64,000 nt of DNA from Bacteroidales bacterium. GTDB taxonomy: Bacteria; Bacteroidota; Bacteroidia; Bacteroidales; UBA10428. The stretch spans positions 1 to 64,000 of the forward strand of contig JAFGIP010000114.1 of assembly GCA_016929525.1 (NCBI GenBank). Direction: 5' to 3'. Position numbers and translations under genes: made by a program. Of the stretch, positions 52,848-61,585 are shown piece after piece (positions within the stretch are counted from its first letter, which is position 1; each line of letters begins with the position of its first letter). Under the pieces are notes generated by a model that saw only the letters and a program-made list of their open reading frames with translations, had not been told where the DNA came from and did no database searches.

Positions 52848-54026
52848 ATGAATATTATTGAGATTACAGATAAAAAAACGGAGAAGGATTTTCTTAAGGT
52901 TCCAAAGCTTCTTTATAAAAAGGATAAAAACTGGATATGTCCTCTCGATATTGAGATTGAGAACATTTTCGATCCTGCTTTAAACGACTGTTTCAATCAT
53001 GGAGAGGCTAAAAGATGGATACTGAAAGATGAGAATGGAGATCTCATTGGTCGGATTGCAGCCTTTTATGACAACAGGAAAAAAGATTTATATGATTATT
53101 CTACCGGTGGTGCAGGTTTTTTCGAATGTATAAACGACCAGGAAGCAGCAAATAAGCTTTTTGATACCGCCATAGATTGGCTTAATAAAAAAGGTTTAAA
53201 GGCTATGCAGGCACCGGTAAACTTTGGCGAAAACTATATGTACTGGGGATTACTTGTTGAAGGATTCAAACAACAGGGATATGGAATGCCTTATAACTTC
53301 CCTTACTATCAGGCATTGTTTGAAAACTATGGGTTTAAAAATTATTTCGAACAATTTTCTTTTCATAAGGACACCAGAACTCCATGGCCACCAAGAATGA
53401 TCCAATATGCACAACATGTGGAGAGTAACCCTGATTTTACCTTCGAGCATTTTAGGTTTAAAAATCCAGATAAATATGTAGATGATTTTGTTTACGCTTT
53501 CAACACTATCTGGTCAGGTTTTCATGATGGTTACACCCCCCTACAGCACAGCGAAATAAAAAAAATGATCGACGAAGCCCGCTTTGTGCTCGATGAAGAA
53601 TTTATCTGGTTTGCATACGATAAGGGTAAACCTGCAGGTCTGGTAGTTGCTTTCCCGGATATTAACCAGATTTTAAAAAAAATAAAAAACGGTAAACTAA
53701 ATATTCTGAATAAACTAAAATTATTCTATTACCGCAGAAGAGCGATTACGCGCATCAGAGCATTCATTGCTGGTATTCTGCCCGAGTATCAACAGTCGGG
53801 TCTGATAACTGCCCTTTTTTATCAGCTGGTAAAAGTTCTGGAAAAAAGAAAAAGGATGAATGAAGTTGAGTTTTCATGGGTGGGTGACTACAATCCGAAA
53901 ATGATCAAGATATACGGAATGTCTGGTTTTAGTCGACACAAAAGACATGTTACATATCTCAAAATTTTTGATCCTAATGCTCCATTCAGAAGATTCACCA
54001 ATGAATTTGAAGGAAAGTTGTACTGA
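52848..54026 (+). CDS. GNAT-like acyltransferase-fold protein
   Basis: A soluble protein of 392 residues with motifs of acyl-CoA N-acyltransferases (LIGRIAAFYDN near 64-74; LVVAFPDINQILK; AGILPEYQQSGLITALFYQLV near 307-327, a probable CoA-binding P-loop equivalent). It is about twice the length of a single GNAT domain, so it may contain two. A conserved hypothetical family in Bacteroidota; substrate unknown. Start ATG at 52848, with a TTG one codon before it. Confidence 0.7.
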   Translation: MNIIEITDKKTEKDFLKVPKLLYKKDKNWICPLDIEIENIFDPALNDCFNHGEAKRWILKDENGDLIGRIAAFYDNRKKDLYDYSTGGAGFFECINDQEAANKLFDTAIDWLNKKGLKAMQAPVNFGENYMYWGLLVEGFKQQGYGMPYNFPYYQALFENYGFKNYFEQFSFHKDTRTPWPPRMIQYAQHVESNPDFTFEHFRFKNPDKYVDDFVYAFNTIWSGFHDGYTPLQHSEIKKMIDEARFVLDEEFIWFAYDKGKPAGLVVAFPDINQILKKIKNGKLNILNKLKLFYYRRRAITRIRAFIAGILPEYQQSGLITALFYQLVKVLEKRKRMNEVEFSWVGDYNPKMIKIYGMSGFSRHKRHVTYLKIFDPNAPFRRFTNEFEGKLY

Positions 54027-54205
54027 TGTGGAAGAGAATATAAGTCATGCCGGTGCTGATCATGTTATAAAATGATTGGGATATTGGGGCGGTAACACTC
54101 GATCTTTTCATCTGTTCAATATTCTAATACTATAACAAATCTTAACTGAGTTTATCTTTGCAGGAATAGGGAACTTAATTTATCCAAAATATATCTTCCT
54201 CCATT

Positions 54206-54234
54206 TTTGTATAAAAAACTTTTTTCTATCTTTG
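54206..54234 (+). promoter_or_regulatory. Promoter of the L31 gene
   Basis: TATCTTTG at 54227-54234 is a perfect -7 box, with TTTG 17 bases upstream (54206-54209). A second perfect TATCTTTG at 54153-54160 may be an additional, upstream promoter. The L31 start codon is at 54281. Confidence 0.6.
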
Positions 54235-54280
54235 CAAGCCGATAAAAATCAGACGGGAGCAAGGGAATAAATTAAAAGAA

Positions 54281-54550
54281 ATGAAAAAAGATATTCATCC
54301 TAAGAATTACAGATTGGTCGCATTCAGAGATATGTCGAATGGTGTTACATTTGTTACACGCTCTACTGCTTCCACAAAAGAAACGGTAAAACTTGACGAT
54401 GGTAAGGAATATCCACTGGTAAAAATTGAAATTTCAAATACATCACATCCTTTTTATACTGGTAAGATGAAATTTGTTGATACAGCAGGAAGGGTAGACA
54501 AGTATTACAGTAAGTACAAAAAACACTTAGACGACAAGAAAGCTAAATAG
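54281..54550 (+). CDS. rpmE2: 50S ribosomal protein L31 type B
   Basis: An 89-residue ribosomal protein of the type B class, which lacks the zinc-binding Cys residues of RpmE. Recognisable parts are [20 protein letters not shown] and [20 protein letters not shown]. Lysine-rich C-terminus. Monocistronic, between its own promoter and terminator. Confidence 0.97.
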   Translation: MKKDIHPKNYRLVAFRDMSNGVTFVTRSTASTKETVKLDDGKEYPLVKIEISNTSHPFYTGKMKFVDTAGRVDKYYSKYKKHLDDKKAK

Positions 54551-54575
54551 TTTATAACTATCTTTTGAAGAAACC

Positions 54576-54613
54576 AAAAGCTCCGTTAATTTCATTGAAA
54601 ATTCGGAGCTTTT
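54576..54613 (+). terminator. Terminator after L31
   Basis: AAAAGCTCCG (54576-54585) pairs with CGGAGCTTTT (54604-54613); the inner AATTT/AAATT extends the stem. A T-rich tail (TTTATTTT) follows. It is 26 bases after the stop. Confidence 0.9.
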
Positions 54614-54808
54614 TTATTTTAACAGCCTTATAATAAGCACAAGATACAATCTGTGAAAATACAGGTTAGCCTTTGCTTTGACATAGAGGCTGCACAAAGG
54701 TGATAATGATTATGTTACTACTTGGTTTATATAAAATAATTGGTGTAATTTAATCGAAAACACTTCAATAAATGTGATTTATAAATTATCACGCTAATTA
54801 GAAATGAT

Positions 54809-56005
54809 ATGAAACCAACAGCCAACATGATTCTCTTCGACGATATTGGCCATGAAAGTTTATTACCGCTTACCTTTACGCGGCCGGTTGCCGAAATTCG
54901 AATTGGTATAACTACGATTAAAGAAAAATGGGAGTCATTAGCCCATTTAGAGTGTTCATATTTTACTAAAGAATACCTCTCGAAGAAATTTCCCGCCAAA
55001 TTTGAAGACGACAATCTGTTTATTAATGCTTCCGTTATTCCGAACGAGAACCTGGTCGATGCAGTATCAAAGTTAAAAAAGGGGGAACTGCTTGTCGGGG
55101 ATGAAACTGTCATTGCTTATCGTTCATCAGAACATGTTGATACAGAAGAAAAAGATGGTTTAAAAGCATTTAAAGCCTGGCAGTATTCACCTAATTTTAT
55201 TTGTATAAAAAACATCTGGGATATTTTTGAATTTAACGAAATCCTTATTATTGAAGATTTTAAAAGGCTTACAAAAGGAAGAAAAACTCAAAAACTTAGC
55301 GAGACCAATAAGTTATTTAATAAGAATAACATCTTCGTAGAAGAAGGTGCAAAAGTAGAATGTTCTATCTTAAATGCGGATACAGGACCAATTTATATAG
55401 GTCGTGATACAGAAATAATGGAAGGAGCAGTTGTAAGGGGGCCCCATGCATTGTGTGAGCATTCAACAATAAAAATAGGTGCAAAAATCTATACCGGAAC
55501 AACCATCGGACCGCATTCAAAGGTTGGAGGTGAAGTTCATAGTAGTGTATTTACAGGCTATTCTAACAAAGCTCATGATGGGTTTTTAGGTAATGCTGTT
55601 TTGGGAGAATGGTGCAATCTCGGGGCAGACAGCAACAATTCCAATCTGAAGAACAATTATGCGAAAGTCAAAATGTGGAGTTATATTAAAGAACGGTTCA
55701 TTGACACAGGTTTGCAATTCTGTGGTCTGGTGATGGGCGATCATTCAAAGTGCGGTATTAACACCATGTTCAACACCGGGACTGTTATTGGTGTTAGTGC
55801 CAATATATATGGCAGTGGGTTTCCAAGGAATTTTATTCCTTCATTTTCCTGGGGCGGAGCAGGCGGATTCATCTTATACAAACCTGAAAAAGCATTTGAA
55901 ACGGCTGAGATAGCAATGGCAAGGCGAGGGCACTCATTAAGTAATGATGACATGGCAATTCTTCAGCATATATTTAATATCACGGAAAAATACAGGAAGT
56001 TTTAG
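54809..56005 (+). CDS. GlmU-like sugar nucleotidyltransferase/acetyltransferase
   Basis: A 398-residue protein with an N-terminal part of uncertain nucleotidyltransferase type (MILFDDIGHESLLPLTFTRPVAEIRIG) and a C-terminal left-handed beta helix of hexapeptide repeats (IYIGRDTEIMEGAVVRGPHA..IKIGAKIYTGTTIGPHSKVGG; residues about 190-370). Bacteroidota have such proteins beside full-length GlmU; a sugar-phosphate acyltransferase or nucleotidyltransferase role in envelope synthesis is likely but unproven. No G-x-G-T-R-M motif is seen in the N-terminal domain, so it may not be a true uridylyltransferase. Confidence 0.82.
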   Translation: MKPTANMILFDDIGHESLLPLTFTRPVAEIRIGITTIKEKWESLAHLECSYFTKEYLSKKFPAKFEDDNLFINASVIPNENLVDAVSKLKKGELLVGDETVIAYRSSEHVDTEEKDGLKAFKAWQYSPNFICIKNIWDIFEFNEILIIEDFKRLTKGRKTQKLSETNKLFNKNNIFVEEGAKVECSILNADTGPIYIGRDTEIMEGAVVRGPHALCEHSTIKIGAKIYTGTTIGPHSKVGGEVHSSVFTGYSNKAHDGFLGNAVLGEWCNLGADSNNSNLKNNYAKVKMWSYIKERFIDTGLQFCGLVMGDHSKCGINTMFNTGTVIGVSANIYGSGFPRNFIPSFSWGGAGGFILYKPEKAFETAEIAMARRGHSLSNDDMAILQHIFNITEKYRKF

Positions 56006-56010
56006 CAGGG

Positions 56011-56083
56011 TTGACATTTGTGGCATATCAATTGTCATAATGAGATTCTCAAAAATATTGATAATAATACTGACAGCTTGTCG
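56011..56083 (+). promoter_or_regulatory. TGGCA element and TGACA/TGTCA repeats upstream of lon
   Basis: TTGACA (56011-56016) and TTGTCA (56032-56037) form an inverted repeat around TGGCATATCAATTGTC (56021-56036), and a second pair, TGACA and TTGTCG, lies at 56071-56083. The TGGCA element has GG-N10-G spacing like a -24/-12 promoter but T instead of C at the end. A ribosome-binding-like GAGGAGA precedes the lon ATG. Confidence 0.4.
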
Positions 56084-56111
56084 TAAAATATTTTACTGAG
56101 GAGAAAATCGA

Positions 56112-58571
56112 ATGGCCAAGAGAATCGAGAAGAGTTTACAGAATTATTTTATTGCAAGTTCATCGAATGATGAACCTGACTTTATTCCATTGATCACCGA
56201 TGAAGATGAGGATAGTTTATTAAAAACTGAAGTTCCTGAAACATTACCAATATTACCTTTAAGAAATACAGTTCTGTTTCCAGGGGTTATCATTCCAATT
56301 TCGGTTGGACGTAAACAATCTATGAAGCTTATTCGTGATATATATAAAAAATCAAAGATTATAGGAACGGTAGGTCAACGCGATCCAAATATCGAATCAC
56401 CTGTTATTAGTGATCTTTATAATATTGGAACAGCAGCACAGATTATCCGGATTCTTGAAATGCCCGATGGTACCACTTCGGTAATTATTCAGGGGAAACG
56501 CAGGATATTTCTTGAAGAACAGGTTCAGGAGGAACCATACCTTATTGCTAAGGTAAAAAAGCTAAAGGATAGCATTCCCGTTAAAAAAGATCCTGAGTTT
56601 GAGGCGATAGTTGGCTCATTGAAAGATCTTTCATTGAGAATAATTAAACTCTCCACAAACATACCTCCGGAGGCTTCATTTGCTGTAAAGAATATTGAGA
56701 GTTCAACTTTCCTGATCAATTTCATTAGTTCAAACAGCGATATAAAACTTGAAAACAAGCAGACACTGCTGGAAAAAAATGATTTAAAGCAGCGTGGAAT
56801 AGCTTTGTTGGAATACCTGGTGCGCGAAGTGCAAATGCTGGAGCTAAAGAATGATATTCAATCAAAGGTAAAACTCGATATCGACCAGCAGCAGAGAGAG
56901 TTTATGCTTCATCAGCAAATGAAGACAATCCAGGATGAGCTTGGAGGTAACCCTGTTGAACAAGAAATAGAAGAACTTAAAAAGAAAGGGGCCAAGAAAA
57001 AATGGAATAAAGATGTCGCGGATGTTTTCAAAAAAGAACTTGATAAATTACACAGGCTAAATCCTGTTACCGGTGAGTATTCAGTGCATATCAATTACCT
57101 TCAAACATTACTCGATTTACCCTGGAATGAATTTACCAAAGACAATTTTAACCTGAAAAGGGCTAAGAACATACTTGAAAAGGATCACTACGGTCTTGAG
57201 AAGGTTAAAGACAGAATACTTGAACACCTTGCCGTTTTGAAGCTGAAAGGGGATTTAAAATCACCGATCCTTTGTCTGTATGGTCCTCCCGGAGTTGGAA
57301 AAACATCACTTGGTAAATCGGTTGCCAGAGCACTGAACAAAAAATATATCAGGATGTCACTGGGAGGGTTACATGACGAAGCTGAAATCAGGGGACATCG
57401 TAAAACATATATCGGTGCAATGCCGGGGCGTATAGTTCAGAGTCTGAAAAAAGTTAAATCTGCTAATCCGGTATTTGTACTTGATGAGATCGATAAAGTG
57501 AGTCGTGATATTCATGGTGATCCTGCATCGGCATTATTGGAAGTTCTCGATCCGGAACAGAACAGTGCATTCTACGATAATTATCTCGAGATGGAATATG
57601 ACCTTTCGAAGGTTATGTTTATTGCTACAGCTAATACTACAAGTACAATTCATCCGGCGCTGCTCGACCGGATGGAACTGATCGATATTAGTGGTTACAT
57701 TGTTGAAGAGAAGGTAGAAATTGCACGCAGGCATCTTATTCCTCGCAACCTTGCCAATCACGGACTTAGGAAAGAAGATTTAAATATTCACAGAAAGACT
57801 ATTGAATATATCATTGAAAATTATACCAGGGAATCCGGGGTCCGGTTGCTGGATAAAACACTGGCTAAAATTTCCAGGGTAATAGCCAGAAAGGTAGCCA
57901 TGGAGGAAAAATACAATAAGAATTTACCAATATCGCTTGCTCGTGAAATACTTGGCCATCCTATTTATCAGAAAGAGAAATACGAGGGTAATGAGTATGC
58001 TGGTGTTGTTACAGGATTGGCATGGACACGTGTCGGAGGGGAAATCCTTTTTGTAGAAACAAGCCTGAGCAAAGGAAAAGGTAAACTGACCCTTACCGGT
58101 AATTTGGGAGACGTAATGAAAGAATCTGCTGTTATTGCCTTAGAGTATCTTAAGTCGCACAGTGGTAAATTCAACATCAATCCTGATATATTTGAAAACT
58201 GGAATTTTCATGTTCACGTTCCCGAAGGTGCAATACCAAAGGATGGACCATCGGCGGGAGTAACTATGGCAACATCAATAGCTTCTGCTATAACCCAGCG
58301 AAAGGTTAAAAATAAAATAGCCATGACCGGCGAAATAACCCTTCGTGGTAAAGTTCTGCCGGTTGGAGGAATAAAAGAAAAGATACTTGCTGCAAAAAGG
58401 GCCAGTATCAATGAAATAATCCTCTCATCCGATAATAAAAAAGATATCGAAGAAATTAATCAGATCTACCTGGAAGGACTTAAATTCCATTTTGTCGATG
58501 ACATCCTTGCTGTATTGAGTATATCTTTACTCAAGGACAAAGTTAAAAATGCTCTTAACTTTGATATTTAA
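56112..58571 (+). CDS. lon: ATP-dependent protease Lon (LonA)
   Basis: Degrades damaged and regulatory proteins (cytosol). The 819-residue LonA has the N-terminal substrate domain (about 45-240), a coiled helical region, an AAA+ domain with Walker A GPPGVGKT (391-398), Walker B and [10 protein letters not shown], and the protease domain with catalytic Ser714 (DGPSAGV) and Lys757 (GIKEKIL), spacing as in E. coli (43 residues). Upstream sequence shows paired repeats similar to those of grpE. Confidence 0.98.
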   Translation: MAKRIEKSLQNYFIASSSNDEPDFIPLITDEDEDSLLKTEVPETLPILPLRNTVLFPGVIIPISVGRKQSMKLIRDIYKKSKIIGTVGQRDPNIESPVISDLYNIGTAAQIIRILEMPDGTTSVIIQGKRRIFLEEQVQEEPYLIAKVKKLKDSIPVKKDPEFEAIVGSLKDLSLRIIKLSTNIPPEASFAVKNIESSTFLINFISSNSDIKLENKQTLLEKNDLKQRGIALLEYLVREVQMLELKNDIQSKVKLDIDQQQREFMLHQQMKTIQDELGGNPVEQEIEELKKKGAKKKWNKDVADVFKKELDKLHRLNPVTGEYSVHINYLQTLLDLPWNEFTKDNFNLKRAKNILEKDHYGLEKVKDRILEHLAVLKLKGDLKSPILCLYGPPGVGKTSLGKSVARALNKKYIRMSLGGLHDEAEIRGHRKTYIGAMPGRIVQSLKKVKSANPVFVLDEIDKVSRDIHGDPASALLEVLDPEQNSAFYDNYLEMEYDLSKVMFIATANTTSTIHPALLDRMELIDISGYIVEEKVEIARRHLIPRNLANHGLRKEDLNIHRKTIEYIIENYTRESGVRLLDKTLAKISRVIARKVAMEEKYNKNLPISLAREILGHPIYQKEKYEGNEYAGVVTGLAWTRVGGEILFVETSLSKGKGKLTLTGNLGDVMKESAVIALEYLKSHSGKFNINPDIFENWNFHVHVPEGAIPKDGPSAGVTMATSIASAITQRKVKNKIAMTGEITLRGKVLPVGGIKEKILAAKRASINEIILSSDNKKDIEEINQIYLEGLKFHFVDDILAVLSISLLKDKVKNALNFDI

Positions 58572-58637
58572 ATCTGTGCATACCCGGAAATGTTAATTTA
58601 TCAAATTGTGAAACACTTAGATTATAAATAAAAACTT

Positions 58638-59165
58638 ATGAAAATGGGAGTTGGTCTTTTTTGGGGCATCATTCTTATCGTAATTGGTTTAAGTATTATT
58701 TTCAAGGTACTCTTCGATATACATATATTCCGTATTGTTGTTGCTGTGGTATTCATCCTGATAGGGATTAAAATATTAATTGGCAAGTCCTCTTTTTCTT
58801 CGAATAACGATGAGAATAATGTATTTTTTATAGAAAGAACAGAACGATCGGCGCCTGTAAATAACGGTGAGTATAACACTATTTTTGGGAGAACCATATA
58901 TGATTTCAGGAAAATAGACAGTTTACCACAGATAAAAACAAAGGTGAAATTTAATACCATATTTGGCAAAACCGAAATATTGTTACCAACTCATATGGCA
59001 GTACGCATAAAAGCCGATGCGGTATTTTCTGCCGTAAGCTTACCGAATGGAAACACGGTTGCTTTCGGAACAGCAAATTATGATTCAGAAGAAACCGATT
59101 CAACAAAGCAAGTGATAATTATAGAAGCCAATGCTGTATTTGGAGGATTGGAGATCAGACAGTGA
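58638..59165 (+). CDS. LiaF-like membrane protein
   Basis: A 175-residue protein with two N-terminal membrane segments (GLFWGIILIVIGLSIIFKVLF and IFRIVVAVVFILIGIKILI), then a C-terminal beta domain with repeated Gly-Ile/Phe patterns (YNTIFGRTIYDFR, VKFNTIFGKTEILLP, ADAVFSAVSLPNG, EANAVFGGLEIRQ) as in LiaF/YvqF cell-envelope stress regulators. It probably senses or transmits envelope stress; no liaRS-like partner is here. 66 bases after lon. Confidence 0.8.
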   Translation: MKMGVGLFWGIILIVIGLSIIFKVLFDIHIFRIVVAVVFILIGIKILIGKSSFSSNNDENNVFFIERTERSAPVNNGEYNTIFGRTIYDFRKIDSLPQIKTKVKFNTIFGKTEILLPTHMAVRIKADAVFSAVSLPNGNTVAFGTANYDSEETDSTKQVIIIEANAVFGGLEIRQ

Positions 59166-59185
59166 ATAATTTGGCACTTAATTAT

Positions 59186-59197
59186 TGATAATTATCA
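59186..59197. promoter_or_regulatory. Perfect palindrome upstream of the photolyase gene
   Basis: TGATAATTATCA, a 12-base perfect palindrome, lies 77 bases before the ATG of the photolyase gene, in AT-rich DNA. It may be an operator; an AT-rich chance match is possible. Confidence 0.3.
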
Positions 59198-59273
59198 TAT
59201 CCTGTATTTTAATATAATAGAACTTCATACAAAAAAAGAATGTTTTTTTGTCATATAATAATTATGTTTAAAA

Positions 59274-60569
59274 ATGAAGATTTCCGTTTATTGGTTCAGA
59301 AGGGATTTAAGGCTGGAAGATAATGCCGCATTACTGCATGCTCTTGAATCTGGCTATCCGGTATTGCCAATCTTTATTTTTGACAAGAACATTCTACAGG
59401 ATCTGCCTAAAGAGGATCAGAGGCTCACATTTATTTATTCAACATTAAAATCGATTCACACTAAATTAAAGAATTGGGGAAGCTCATTGCTATGCCTGAT
59501 TGGCGATCCGCGAGAAATATGGGAAGAGCTTACCGAGCAATACGAAATATCGGGAGTCTATATAAACAAAGATTACGAACCCTATGCTATAGAAAGAGAT
59601 AATAAAGTGAAGCAATTACTCTTAAAAAGGGGAATAATGCTGTTTGCATACAAAGACCAAGTAATTTTCGAAGAAAGTGAAGTCATAAAACATGATGGCA
59701 ATCCTTACACAGTTTTTACACCATATAAGAATAAATGGCTTAGTATGATCAGGGAAGAGCACTATCGGCCTTCATATAAAATAAAATTCAATAATTTTAT
59801 TAAGCATGTCTTTACATTTCCAGTGTTGTCAGTAACTGGCTTTACTGAATCGGGAAAACCTGTAAAAGACTTCAATTTATCAGATTTGCATAAATATGGA
59901 ATTACCCGCGATTATCCTTCTGAAGAAACAACAAACCTTGGTCCTCATCTCAGGTTCGGAACAGTTAGTATACGAAAGGTCATATCAAGGGCAGTTGCTG
60001 ATTCACCTCTTTTTTTAAGTGAACTTATCTGGAGAGAATTCTTTATGCAGATTCTTTTTCATTTTCCACAAGTTGTAACACAAAATTTCAAACCGAAATA
60101 TAATGGTATCCGGTGGAGAAATTGTAAACAGGAATTTGAACTCTGGTGCAAGGGTAATACTGGCTACACATTTGTCGATGCGGGCATGCGGCAACTGAAT
60201 GCAACTGGTTATATGCATAACAGGGTACGAATGATAGCTGCCAGCTTTCTTTGCAAACACTTACTCATCGACTGGCGATGGGGAGAAGCTTACTTTGCAC
60301 GTAAATTAATAGATTATGAGTTATCGTCAAATAATGGGAACTGGCAGTGGGCAGCAGGCACCGGATGTGATGCTGCTCCTTATTTCAGAATATTTAATCC
60401 TGTTCAGCAACAAAAAAAATTTGATAAAGACTTAAAATATGTAAAGCGATGGGTACCTGAATTAAAAAGTCGGGGATATGTAAAACCTGTGGTTGAACTT
60501 GAATTTGCAAGAGCGAGAACTTTAAATACATACAAGGATGGGATCAACAAAATGATTAAAAGCATTTAA
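59274..60569 (+). CDS. phrB: Deoxyribodipyrimidine photolyase
   Basis: A 431-residue class I photolyase/cryptochrome-fold enzyme that repairs cyclobutane dimers with light. The N-terminal antenna domain begins ISVYWFRRDLRLEDNAAL; the FAD domain has HNRVRMIAASFLCKHLLIDWRWGE near 319-342, and the C-terminal NNGNWQWAAGTGCDAAPYFRIFNP near 353-376, which includes the electron-transfer Trp residues. Function as a cryptochrome cannot be excluded. Confidence 0.94.
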   Translation: MKISVYWFRRDLRLEDNAALLHALESGYPVLPIFIFDKNILQDLPKEDQRLTFIYSTLKSIHTKLKNWGSSLLCLIGDPREIWEELTEQYEISGVYINKDYEPYAIERDNKVKQLLLKRGIMLFAYKDQVIFEESEVIKHDGNPYTVFTPYKNKWLSMIREEHYRPSYKIKFNNFIKHVFTFPVLSVTGFTESGKPVKDFNLSDLHKYGITRDYPSEETTNLGPHLRFGTVSIRKVISRAVADSPLFLSELIWREFFMQILFHFPQVVTQNFKPKYNGIRWRNCKQEFELWCKGNTGYTFVDAGMRQLNATGYMHNRVRMIAASFLCKHLLIDWRWGEAYFARKLIDYELSSNNGNWQWAAGTGCDAAPYFRIFNPVQQQKKFDKDLKYVKRWVPELKSRGYVKPVVELEFARARTLNTYKDGINKMIKSI

Positions 60570-60667
60570 TAATTGGCAATTTGTGATTTCAATGTATTAT
60601 TTCAAAACAGAATAGCTGTGCTCGTGATTTTGATTTTGAAAAGATATTCTTTCAATTTCTTACAATC

Positions 60668-60701
60668 CACCCTGTCAGGGTCCCATCACCCTGACAGGGT
60701 G
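60668..60701. repeat. Perfect hairpin repeat
   Basis: CACCCTGTCAGGGT (60668-60681), spacer CCCATC, then ACCCTGACAGGGTG (60688-60701): a 14-base perfect inverted repeat with a 6-base loop. GC-rich, in AT-rich surroundings, between two genes on the same strand. No T-run follows, so it is not a typical terminator; it may be a REP-like element. Confidence 0.85.
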
Positions 60702-60756
60702 TTTCAATTCTATGCATTTCCTTGCACCTCATGTCCATTTCACCTATCTTGCCGAT

Positions 60757-61413
60757 ATGCAAATTAATGTACAGTATATCTTCTGGGACTGGAACGGAAC
60801 ACTGCTTGATGACGCAGAGATATGCATGCATACCATGAACAGCATGTTACAGAAAAGGCAGATGCCTTTGCTGCACCTTGAATATTACAAAAGTATATTC
60901 GGCTTCCCGGTCATTGACTATTACCAGAAAATCGGTTTTGATTTTAAGATCGAAAGTTTCGAAGACCTATCTGTCGAATTTATCGAGATGTACAACAACG
61001 AACTGGAATTTGCACCCCTTATTGAAGGAGCAAAAGAGGTATTACATCATTTTAAAAATACAGAGCATAAAAACATTATCATCTCAGCCATGAAGCAGGA
61101 TATGTTGTTAAAATCGGTCAGGGATAAGAAGGTAGAAGATTATTTTTCTGATATTCTTGGTATTAGTAATATTTATGCCGATAGCAAAAGTAAAATAGCT
61201 CTTGATTTTGTTCAGAAAAACCTGATTAATAAGAATGATATTGTACTTATAGGTGACACAGCGCACGATTATGAGGTTGCCGAAGCTATTGGATGTCGGT
61301 GCATTCTTATAGCAGATGGTCATCAGTCGGAGGAAAGACTAAAGGAAACCGGTGCAGAAGTAATTTCTACTTTATCCAACCTGTTAACTACCATTGTTCC
61401 GAAAAGTTCTTAA
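60757..61413 (+). CDS. HAD-superfamily phosphatase
   Basis: A 218-residue HAD hydrolase of the phosphoglycolate phosphatase group: motif I DWNGTLLDD (nucleophile Asp), motif II around IIISAMKQ, motif III Lys, and motif IV VLIGDTAHDYEVAEA. Start at 60757 (MQINVQYIFWDWNG) rather than the Met at 60712, which would place 15 odd residues ahead of the fold. Likely removes 2-phosphoglycolate formed by DNA repair, but the substrate is unproven. Confidence 0.88.
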   Translation: MQINVQYIFWDWNGTLLDDAEICMHTMNSMLQKRQMPLLHLEYYKSIFGFPVIDYYQKIGFDFKIESFEDLSVEFIEMYNNELEFAPLIEGAKEVLHHFKNTEHKNIIISAMKQDMLLKSVRDKKVEDYFSDILGISNIYADSKSKIALDFVQKNLINKNDIVLIGDTAHDYEVAEAIGCRCILIADGHQSEERLKETGAEVISTLSNLLTTIVPKSS

Positions 61414-61459
61414 ATTTGATTTGGCAGAGACTAGCAAAGTCTTTAATATTATAAATTTT

Positions 61460-61555
61460 ATTCCGGCCGTAATGGAATGAAGAGCCGGAATCCAGAAAAT
61501 ACTTTATTTTAAGTCCGTGGATTCCTGAGCTTTGCTTCGCTTCGTCAGGAATGAC
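61460..61555. repeat. Second copy of the dispersed repeat
   Basis: ATTCCGG...GCCGGAATCC followed by GGATTCCTGA...TCAGGAATGAC, as at 9912-10048 but with a shorter second loop and no inner palindromic module. It separates the HAD gene from the transporter gene; the start of the transporter should not be read into it. Confidence 0.75.
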
Positions 61556-61585
61556 TTGCAGTTTTCAAAAAATCTCAATGTTTTA

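Noticed and set aside
54727-55113. 128-residue minus-strand frame opposite the GlmU-like gene
   Set aside because: Ser-rich composition typical of antisense reading; shadow of a well-supported gene.
60668-60701. CRISPR repeat
   Set aside because: A single palindromic unit, no spacer array or second copy nearby.
61532-61585. Longer N-terminus for the SLC12-like transporter
   Set aside because: These codons lie in and next to the dispersed repeat; similar RNDLQ-type residues arise from reading it.
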